Assembly: GCA_039715165.1 (NCBI GenBank)
Contig: JBDLHX010000087.1
Location: forward strand, 1 to 9,899
DNA: 9,899 nt
Direction: 5' to 3'
Source of the DNA: JAHEEL01 sp039715165
Lineage (GTDB): Bacteria > Actinomycetota > Acidimicrobiia > Spongiisociales > UBA5794
A model generated the notes under the pieces. It searched no databases. It was not told the DNA's origin and saw nothing but the letters and a program-made list of their open reading frames with translations. Positions 1 to 4,658 of this stretch are shown one piece after another. A program made the position numbers and the translations under genes. Position 1 is the stretch's first letter. The number at the start of each line of letters is the position of its first letter.

Positions 1-44
1 CGGAGATCACGCCCGACCTCATCCTCACCTGGATGGGGAGATAG
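1..44 (+). CDS. 3' end of an unidentified gene (partial)
   Basis: In the frame starting at base 3 the sequence reads EITPDLILTWMGR followed by TAG at 42-44. The short tail has ordinary protein-like composition, with a hydrophobic and aromatic C-terminus, and its codons mostly end in C or G, as in the real genes here. Only 13 residues are visible, so neither the product nor the reality of the gene can be established. The other two + frames are less convincing: one stops at once and the other runs on into the palindromic intergenic region. If real, this gene ends about 80 bases before the hairpin cluster that begins at 125, which could serve as its transcription end. Confidence 0.35.
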   Translation, partial: EITPDLILTWMGR

Positions 45-124
45 CTGATCGCCTCTTCCTCTCCCATGAAGCCTCAATCCACGGTTTCTCAGGCGGGAAC
101 GGGCATCGCCTCCCCACAGCGCAT

Positions 125-186
125 GTCCCCCCGGACCGAAGGGACGGGGGGACGCGCCCGAGCTGATGCTCGGGCGCAGGGGGGAC
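125..186. repeat. Nested palindromes with two alternative partners for one arm (REP-like)
   Basis: GTCCCCCC at 125-132 pairs perfectly with GGGGGGAC at 146-153. Immediately after it comes a second hairpin with a perfect 10-bp stem: GCGCCCGAGC at 154-163, loop TGAT, and its complement at 168-177. Just beyond, at 179-186, GGGGGGAC occurs again. The first arm can therefore pair with either GGGGGGAC copy, and the second pairing would enclose the 10-bp hairpin. The perfect complementarity is directly visible. The interpretation as a dispersed repetitive extragenic palindrome is inference from layout and composition. A transcription terminator for the gene ending at 44, or part of a structured RNA, are alternatives. 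Confidence 0.6.
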
Positions 187-262
187 GGTTCCACTTGTAG
201 GCGACGCCTACCACAGCGCTCCCTGCCCACATCGCGCCCCGCAATCCTGCACCGCCCCCCTC

Positions 263-300
263 TGGCCTACCGGCCATCTCCCCCACCTGCGGCGGGGGAG
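263..300. repeat. Tandem pair of hairpins, REP-like element
   Basis: Two hairpins stand almost back to back. TGGCC at 263-267 pairs with GGCCA at 272-276 around a TACC loop. One base later, CTCCCCC at 278-284 pairs with GGGGGAG at 294-300; past an A/C mismatch two more C-G pairs (CC at 286-287, GG at 291-292) close on a TGC loop. On the minus strand the order is a CTCCCCC...GGGGGAG hairpin followed by a GGCC hairpin and then GAGGGGGG. That arrangement resembles GC-rich two-hairpin extragenic palindromes I recall from other bacterial genomes. Family membership is from memory and needs a genome-wide copy count. Confidence 0.5.
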
Positions 301-564
301 AATGCACAACAGCGCCGTTCACACCTTCACCCAATTCGTGAACAGCCGCACCCGCAAAGAACACCGTCGTACCAACGCATCCAGCCCACGCACCGACCAG
401 AAACCGCGGATCCAGGGTCCCTGGGGGAGACGACGACTCGTGGTACTGCCTATCCGCCGGTCTTCTGGGAACTCCGCCCAGCTCTCACGTACACATCAGG
501 CCCGTCTCATGTGCCTCTCAGGTTTGTTTGATAGATCTAGGAGTGTCACCAGTCAGGAGTCCCC

Positions 565-1179
565 GTGAAACTGAAACTCGCCATCCTCATCGCAGCCCTC
601 GCAGTGTTCGCCGCCGCATGTGGCGAGACGACGGATGACGGCGTCGCAACGTTGAGCGACACCGATGTGGTCGTTCAGGAGGTCGAGGCCGCTGCGGTCG
701 GAGCCGAAGAGGACGCCCTCCTCGCATTCGCCGCCTGCATGCGCGAGAGCGGCGTTCCCGACTTCGAAGATCCGGTCGTCAACGCGGACGGCAGCGTCGA
801 ATTCGGGCGCGGCCCAGGCGAGAATGCGTTCAACGACGTCGACCACGACACGATGGAAGGCGCGTTTGCAGCCTGCCAGGGGGATCTCGAAGGTGTTGCC
901 ATCGGCCCCGGAGGCGGCGACTTCGACATGACCGAACTCGAGGACACCATGGTCGAGTTCGCATCGTGCATGCGTGCCAACGGCTACGAGATGGACGACC
1001 CCGACCTCTCCAGCTTCGGTCCGGGAGGCAACAACGAAGGAGAGCCCGGCGATGGCGGCGGCCCCTTCGGCGACTTCAACCAGGACGACCCGCTGTACCA
1101 GGCAGCATTCGAAGTGTGCCAGGACATCCTGGCCGGCTTCGAGCCCGGCGGTGCAGGAGTCGCAGGAGGCAACGGCTAA
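565..1179 (+). CDS. Secreted lipoprotein with a two-fold cysteine-paired repeat, function unknown
   Basis: The 204-residue protein starts at GTG 565, five bases after AGGAG (555-559). Residues 1-19 form a lipoprotein signal peptide: KLK, a hydrophobic stretch, then FAAAC with the lipid-anchored Cys19. The mature part is acidic and Gly-rich and contains a degenerate duplication. LAFAACMRESGVPDFEDP (53-70) corresponds to VEFASCMRANGYEMDDPD (130-147), and each half ends with a second cysteine in AFAAC (Cys104) and AFEVC (Cys185). Cys58/Cys104 and Cys135/Cys185 are probably disulfide pairs. A 'CMRxxGVPDFPDP'-like motif occurs in many actinobacterial surface lipoproteins whose role is not known to me. 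The gene stands alone and converges with the minus-strand genes. Being exported and a lipoprotein is well supported; no enzymatic function should be assigned. Confidence 0.85.
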   Translation: MKLKLAILIAALAVFAAACGETTDDGVATLSDTDVVVQEVEAAAVGAEEDALLAFAACMRESGVPDFEDPVVNADGSVEFGRGPGENAFNDVDHDTMEGAFAACQGDLEGVAIGPGGGDFDMTELEDTMVEFASCMRANGYEMDDPDLSSFGPGGNNEGEPGDGGGPFGDFNQDDPLYQAAFEVCQDILAGFEPGGAGVAGGNG

Positions 1180-1199
1180 CTCGAAACCCACGCCACCAC

Positions 1200-1247
1200 T
1201 TGACGGGGGAGCAGCTCACAGCCTCCGCTGAGCTGCTCCTCCGTCAA
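1200..1247. terminator. Hairpin between convergent genes, probable bidirectional terminator
   Basis: A 19-base arm at 1200-1218 and its complement at 1229-1247 form a continuous stem with a single G-T wobble and a 10-base loop. It begins 21 bases after the stop codon of the + strand lipoprotein and lies 25 bases beyond the stop of the minus-strand small protein, so it could end both transcripts. Neither side has a run of T, so it would be a terminator of the U-less type proposed for actinobacteria rather than a classical one. Confidence 0.7.
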
Positions 1248-1272
1248 CCGATCAGCAGCTGACGGCTACTCC

Positions 1273-1509
1273 CTAGGCAGCCTGGCATTTGTGGATCCAC
1301 GCAACGAATGTCTCGACACTCCCCGATCCGACCTCGGCGATGTACGTCTCGGCCCACTCGAGGATCTCGCAGTCGCCAAAGCCGCAACCACGCAGGAAGT
1401 CCCGCGCTTCGTTGGCGAGAAGATGCGCCCCCTCGATCTGTCCGAGTTCAGGGCAGATCTCCTCGACACCGGCGTCGTGTGGATGAACAGGAACCGGACA
1501 ACTTGTCAT
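1273..1509 (-). CDS. Small cysteine- and histidine-containing protein, unknown function
   Basis: The 78-residue protein begins MTSCPVPVHPHDAGVEEICP. A GGAGG at 1517-1521 lies 7 bases before the ATG at 1509, whereas an ATG two codons upstream (1515) would be only 1 base from it; the downstream ATG is therefore chosen. The protein has five cysteines (4, 19, 42, 47, 75) and four histidines (9, 11, 29, 73) and no signal peptide or membrane segment, so it is cytoplasmic. The segment 26-60 looks helical (GAHLLANEARDFL, EILEWAETYIAE) and the C-terminus reads FVAWIHKC. Composition is normal for a real globular protein, unlike the opposite-strand frames. I do not recognise the family; metal binding is only a possibility suggested by the residues. 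It is the last gene of the minus-strand run, 146 bases past the aminotransferase-like gene. Confidence 0.7.
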   Translation of the reverse strand: MTSCPVPVHPHDAGVEEICPELGQIEGAHLLANEARDFLRGCGFGDCEILEWAETYIAEVGSGSVETFVAWIHKCQAA

Positions 1510-1603
1510 CGTCATCCCTCCGACCCCTGCTTTCAGGATACGCGACACAACCCAACCCCGCGGAGAAACCAAGCCCCAAAACGCAGGTATGACAGTCGAT
1601 CGA

Positions 1604-1622
1604 GCGCCGCCCGCGTCGGCGC
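1604..1622 (-). terminator. Possible terminator hairpin after the class V aminotransferase-like gene
   Basis: GCGCCG at 1604-1609 and CGGCGC at 1617-1622 form a perfect 6-bp GC stem with a 7-base loop, beginning about 33 bases past the stop codon at 1656. There is no T-run. In GC-rich DNA a stem this short can arise by chance, so the call is tentative. Confidence 0.3.
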
Positions 1623-1655
1623 CCCTGCGTTCGTCGCGGTGCCGGCTGTGGGCCG

Positions 1656-2693
1656 TCAGTGGTTGATGGCTGCAACCAGACGGGTCACGTCTTCGCTGGT
1701 GTTGTAGAGGTGGAAACCGACTCTGAGACGACCCGCGCGGTAGGCAACGCTGAGCCCATCCAGCCTCTCGCCGTCGAACCCTGCTCCAAGATCGAGGGAT
1801 ACGATCGCCGAATCTGTTGACTCCATCCCGAGCTGAGTGAGCAACGAGTTCGCCAGGCCGACGTTGTGTGCGTGGATGGCGTCGATCCCGGCTTCATCCA
1901 ACAACCGCAACGCCGGCACGGTGCCGACCCACGCCAGCCAGCCGGGCGACAGATCGAAGCGACGGGCATCGGAAGCAAGCCGAAGCGGCATCCCATAGAT
2001 GCTCTCCCACGGGGAGTCACCGGCATACCAACCGGCATACAGCGGCTGGGTACGTTCGATCAGTTCGGGACGTACGGTCATGAACGCCGTGCCCCGTGGA
2101 CTGAGCAGCCACTTGTACGCACCGGTCACGACGAAGTCGAAGTCGGTTGCGTCGATCGGAAGCCATCCAACCGCCTGGGTTGCATCCACCAGCGTCAACG
2201 CACCATTGGCGGCGGCTGCCGCTTTGATAGCCCCAAGATCGGCGACTCTGCCATCAGCCGACTGCACGGCGCTGAACGCCACAAGGTCGGTCCCCGGCCC
2301 GATTGAGGAAGCCAACTGCCCAAGTGGAACGAACTCCACTTCCAGGTCGAGGTCGTCCCGGGTGAGGAACGGGAAGATGACAGAGGTGAACTCGCCCTCG
2401 GGAATCAGCACACGCGAACCCGGTTGGAGGACGGTCGCCACCATGCCGACCAGCGCAGATACCTGACTCCCGATCGCCACCCACTCGACCGGAGCCGACA
2501 CGAGACCCGCAAACAGCCTGCGAGCAGTGGCCACGTCCTCGTCGTAGTCCGGCGGTTGCGCCCGGCCGGCCTGCCACTCAGCAAGAGCACCTTGCAGGGC
2601 AGCGACCGTGCCCCGGGACGGCAGACCGAGACTCGCCGTGTTGAAGTAGCCCGCCGCTCCCGGAAACCGACCCCGGATGTCACCGCTGATCAT
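1656..2693 (-). CDS. PLP-dependent enzyme of the class V aminotransferase fold
   Basis: From ATG 2693 the protein has 345 residues. YFNTASLGLPS near the N-terminus is the substrate/cofactor entry motif of this fold. VDATQAVGWLPID places Asp170 and Gln173 to hold the pyridine ring of PLP, and TGAYKWLLSPRG gives Lys194 as the Schiff-base lysine. The C-terminal RLRVGFHLYNTSEDVTRLV is typical of the SufS/isopenicillin-N-epimerase-like branch. The protein has no cysteine at all, so it cannot be a cysteine desulfurase using a persulfide cysteine. Its substrate is unknown; epimerase, lyase or aminotransferase activity are all possible. The open frame extends 47 codons upstream, but that part (Arg/Gly-rich) runs into the hairpin at 2801-2834 and is judged untranslated. 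A GATAAT box lies 6 bases before the ATG, which suggests a leaderless transcript. Confidence 0.88.
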   Translation of the reverse strand: MISGDIRGRFPGAAGYFNTASLGLPSRGTVAALQGALAEWQAGRAQPPDYDEDVATARRLFAGLVSAPVEWVAIGSQVSALVGMVATVLQPGSRVLIPEGEFTSVIFPFLTRDDLDLEVEFVPLGQLASSIGPGTDLVAFSAVQSADGRVADLGAIKAAAAANGALTLVDATQAVGWLPIDATDFDFVVTGAYKWLLSPRGTAFMTVRPELIERTQPLYAGWYAGDSPWESIYGMPLRLASDARRFDLSPGWLAWVGTVPALRLLDEAGIDAIHAHNVGLANSLLTQLGMESTDSAIVSLDLGAGFDGERLDGLSVAYRAGRLRVGFHLYNTSEDVTRLVAAINH

Positions 2694-2699
2694 CCAGCC

Positions 2700-2705
2700 A
2701 TTATC
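2700..2705 (-). promoter_or_regulatory. Candidate -10 box for a leaderless class V aminotransferase-like transcript
   Basis: On the minus strand GATAAT (5 of 6 matches to TATAAT) ends 6 bases before the ATG at 2693, which is the usual distance to a transcription start. No purine-rich ribosome binding site precedes the ATG, which also fits leaderless expression, common in actinobacteria. The matching -35 region is poor (TTCGGT at 17-base spacing). Confidence 0.4.
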
Positions 2706-2800
2706 GAAGAACCGGCAACCCAACCGAAACTCGGAACCAGAACGTCCCGCAACACCACGAACATCGTCAATTCGAGACCCATCCGCTCTCCGGACCACGC

Positions 2801-2834
2801 GTGGGGGTCCCGGCGATCTCGCCGGGACCCCCAC
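2801..2834 (-). terminator. Strong hairpin after the cupredoxin lipoprotein gene
   Basis: GTGGGGGTCCCGGC at 2801-2814 and its exact complement at 2821-2834 make a 14-bp perfect stem with a 6-base loop (GATCTC). It lies 57 bases past the stop codon of the cupredoxin gene and about 108 bases before the next start at 2693, so it probably separates the two transcription units. There is no T-run on the minus strand after the stem. Confidence 0.65.
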
Positions 2835-2890
2835 TTCTCCTCTGGCCTGATCGGGCCGGACAGGCGCCGGCCTTCAGGTCGAACAGTTCG

Positions 2891-3868
2891 CTACGCGGTG
2901 TCCACAACGATGGTGCCGAACATCCCAGCCTCGAGGTGGCCTTCGATCTCGCAGACGATGTCGAAGGTGCCCGCTTCCTGTGGGATCAAGAACAGTTCGG
3001 TTTCTTTGGCGGCGAAGGTCTCGACTTCCGCCACTGTTGGAGCCTTGAACTCGCCGGACGCGTCCTGCGCTTTGCGGAACGCAACGGTCTCGAACAGGCC
3101 TGGGGCCGTGGCCTCATGCTTCACGTCGCCGCTGTTGACGAAAAGCAACTTGTACGGCTGTCCCACGGTCAAGTGGATCTCGTCGGGTGCAAAGTAGAAC
3201 TCGCCCATGTCGATCTCGACGGTCTCCATCGTGTCCCAGTCTGCGCTCGAGACGAGCTCTGATCCGTTGGTCACCCATGGCCCGGCGGCAATCGCCGTCA
3301 AGACGGGAGCCGGGTCTGTGGGGGTCGTGCCGGTGACGGTTATCGACCCGTGCATTCCGCCTTCGAGGTGGCCTTCGATCTCGCACACCAGGTCAAAGGT
3401 GCCGGTCGAGATCGGCACGAAGAACAGTTCCACCGTCTGACCGGCGAACACCTCGATCTCCGTGAAGAACGGGGCCTTGATCTCGCTTTCGGCGCTCTCG
3501 GCCTTGCGCCAGGCCACCGAAGCGAAGAAGCTTTCCGCGGTGAATTCGTGCTTGACCGCACCGACATTGACGAGCTCCACCTTGTAGGGCTTGCCGGCTT
3601 CGAACGTCAACTCGTTGGGTGTGAACGACATCTCGTCGAGCTCAATGCGAACGAGTTTCGCGTTGTCCCAGTCCGCTGCCGATTTCCCGGCGAAGTCGCC
3701 TGCGTTCTCCACGTAGGTGTTGATTACGTCGCCGGTGAACTCGAATGCCGCCTCCGTGGCCGACTCGTCGGGGTTATCGGGCGTCGTCACGACTGCCGGG
3801 TCGTCGCTGCTGCACGCTGCAACCACCAAGACCAACGTCGCCATCAGGATTGCGATTCTCTTCGACAC
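2891..3868 (-). CDS. Lipoprotein with two tandem type-1 copper (cupredoxin) domains
   Basis: The start is GTG 3868, six bases after AAGGAG (3875-3880); a longer frame to 3958 lacks a signal peptide and is not used. The 325-residue protein begins with a lipoprotein signal, VSKRIAILMATLVLVVAAC, with lipid-anchored Cys19, then an acidic Asp/Thr/Pro linker. Two homologous domains follow, about 70-180 and 214-325. Each has the full blue-copper ligand set in the form His ... Cys-x4-His-x4-Met: His107, Cys162, His167, Met172 and His251, Cys306, His311, Met316. The copper loop CEIEGHLE is identical in both. Spacing from first His to Cys is 55 residues in each, and the domains are offset by exactly 144 residues. 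Type-1 copper proteins shuttle electrons; an outward-facing membrane-anchored electron carrier is the likely role, though copper storage or sensing cannot be excluded. It lies downstream of a two-component system. Confidence 0.88.
   Translation of the reverse strand: MSKRIAILMATLVLVVAACSSDDPAVVTTPDNPDESATEAAFEFTGDVINTYVENAGDFAGKSAADWDNAKLVRIELDEMSFTPNELTFEAGKPYKVELVNVGAVKHEFTAESFFASVAWRKAESAESEIKAPFFTEIEVFAGQTVELFFVPISTGTFDLVCEIEGHLEGGMHGSITVTGTTPTDPAPVLTAIAAGPWVTNGSELVSSADWDTMETVEIDMGEFYFAPDEIHLTVGQPYKLLFVNSGDVKHEATAPGLFETVAFRKAQDASGEFKAPTVAEVETFAAKETELFLIPQEAGTFDIVCEIEGHLEAGMFGTIVVDTA
2931..3385 (-). repeat. Internal direct repeat in the cupredoxin gene (432-base period)
   Basis: A 23-base block at 2931-2953 is identical to 3363-3385, and the flanking bases are also similar. 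The offset is exactly 432 bases (144 codons), the same as the offset between equivalent copper ligands. The identical block encodes the copper-binding loop around Cys and His. This shows that the two domains arose by duplication within the gene, with the ligand loop strongly conserved or kept alike by gene conversion. Confidence 0.8.
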
Positions 3869-3917
3869 GAAACACTCCTTACTGCGGTTGCAGCAAGTGT
3901 CTCTCCGATTGGAGCGA

Positions 3918-3942
3918 GACGCATCGCCTGCTCGGACGTTCC
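3918..3942 (-). promoter_or_regulatory. Candidate ECF-sigma-type promoter for the cupredoxin lipoprotein
   Basis: On the minus strand GGAAC (3938-3942) is followed after 16 bases by CGTC (3918-3921), the -35/-10 pattern typical of extracytoplasmic-function sigma factors. The predicted transcript would start near 3911 and have a leader of about 40 bases containing the AAGGAG site. A short bulged hairpin (GTCTCTCC at 3899-3906 with GGA at 3911-3913 and GAGAC at 3916-3920) overlaps the -10 region. The prediction rests on pattern match alone. Confidence 0.4.
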
Positions 3943-3992
3943 CACAACGCCTGGGCACCCCATATCCGGGTAGGGCGTTCAGGGGATGGCGA

Positions 3993-4658
3993 TCATGGAT
4001 CGAGCTGGATGAGCCCCTTGCGAATGGCGTACTTGGTGAGCTCCACCCGGGAGTGGAGGTCGAGTTTGGTCATGATGTGGTCCCGGTGGGTTTGTACGGT
4101 GTGCGGGCTCAGAAAGAGCCGCTTGCCGATCTCAGCCGAGGTCAGCCCGTCGGCGATGAGCGTCAGGACTTCCCGTTCTCTCTCCGTCAGACCGTCGAAT
4201 TGGGTTCGGTCTTCTCCTCCCTCGAGCCGGCTCAGGTAGTCGGCAACGAGCTTCCCGGTGAGTGACTGATCGACATAGGTCTCGCCCCCGGCAACGGTGC
4301 GCACGGCGGCCAAGAGTTCCCGGACGTCGGCGCCCTTCAGCACATATCCGGATGCTCCTGCCCGCAAGGCCTGGAACAGGTAGTCGTCGCGCTCGTGCAT
4401 TGTCACGACAAGGATCCGCATCTCCGGGTTGGCGTTGGTGAGCTCCGCGGTCAAGTCGAGTCCGCTGCCATCGGGAAGCCCAAGATCCATGAGAATCAAG
4501 TCGGGGCTCATCGCTTCGATCGTCTTCCGCGCGGATGAGATGTCGCCGGCTTGCCCGATGACCTCGATGTCCGGTTCGTCGTCGAGCAGCCCAACCAGGC
4601 CCTGACGCATGAGCGTGTGGTCGTCGACAACCACGACGCGAATCATCTCAACAGTCAT
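3993..4658 (-). CDS. Response regulator, NarL/FixJ family
   Basis: The protein is 221 residues, the normal length for the family. The receiver domain (about 6-122) has the acidic pair Asp12/Asp13, the phosphorylation site Asp58 in LILMDLGLPDG, Thr86 and Lys108. A short linker leads to a LuxR-type helix-turn-helix (about 157-217), with LTEREREVLTLIADGLTSAEI and then LSPHTVQTHRDHIMTKL as the recognition part. Phosphorylation by the neighbouring kinase should promote dimerisation and DNA binding. The ATG at 4658 overlaps the kinase TGA in ATGA, a sign of translational coupling; a GGAG lies upstream, and a second ATG five codons in is possible. Its targets are not visible, but the next gene downstream encodes the copper lipoprotein. 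Confidence 0.95.
   Translation of the reverse strand: MTVEMIRVVVVDDHTLMRQGLVGLLDDEPDIEVIGQAGDISSARKTIEAMSPDLILMDLGLPDGSGLDLTAELTNANPEMRILVVTMHERDDYLFQALRAGASGYVLKGADVRELLAAVRTVAGGETYVDQSLTGKLVADYLSRLEGGEDRTQFDGLTEREREVLTLIADGLTSAEIGKRLFLSPHTVQTHRDHIMTKLDLHSRVELTKYAIRKGLIQLDP

Larger units (their letters stand above)
45..564. other. Gene-free region with a palindrome cluster, upstream of the lipoprotein gene
   Basis: This 520-base stretch has no convincing coding frame. The open frames across it give Arg/Pro/Ser-rich, low-complexity proteins typical of unused frames in GC-rich DNA. Its left half (125-300) holds nested and adjacent hairpins, described separately. A further odd palindrome with a central A, GTAGGCGACGCCTAC, lies at 197-211. 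The right half (301-564) shows no strong structure; it must contain the promoter of the lipoprotein at 565. A GGAAC at about 467 with CGTA 15 bases downstream and an AT-richer patch at about 522-540 are weak candidates only. AGGAGT occurs twice just upstream of the gene, at 539-544 and 555-560, and the second copy is the likely ribosome binding site. Confidence 0.6.

Noticed and set aside
89..364. Minus-strand open frame of 91 codons over the palindrome cluster
   Set aside because: Its composition follows the G-runs of the hairpins, it has no ribosome binding site, and it spans several palindromes that would not be expected inside a gene.
166..531. Plus-strand open frame of 121 codons
   Set aside because: Arg/Pro/Ser/His-rich low-complexity product typical of non-coding frames in GC-rich DNA, starting inside a hairpin.
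553..1191. Minus-strand 212-codon frame opposite the lipoprotein gene
   Set aside because: The opposite strand has a lipoprotein signal, a ribosome binding site and an internal repeat; this frame is its mirror in codon-position-matched antisense.
1291..1707. Plus-strand 138-codon frame opposite the small cysteine protein
   Set aside because: It overlaps the aminotransferase-like stop and has the composition of an antisense frame; the minus-strand frame has the better ribosome binding site.
2694..2834. N-terminal 47-residue extension of the class V enzyme
   Set aside because: It would begin inside the terminator hairpin, is Arg/Gly-rich and unlike the family, and a promoter-like -10 box lies just before the internal ATG.
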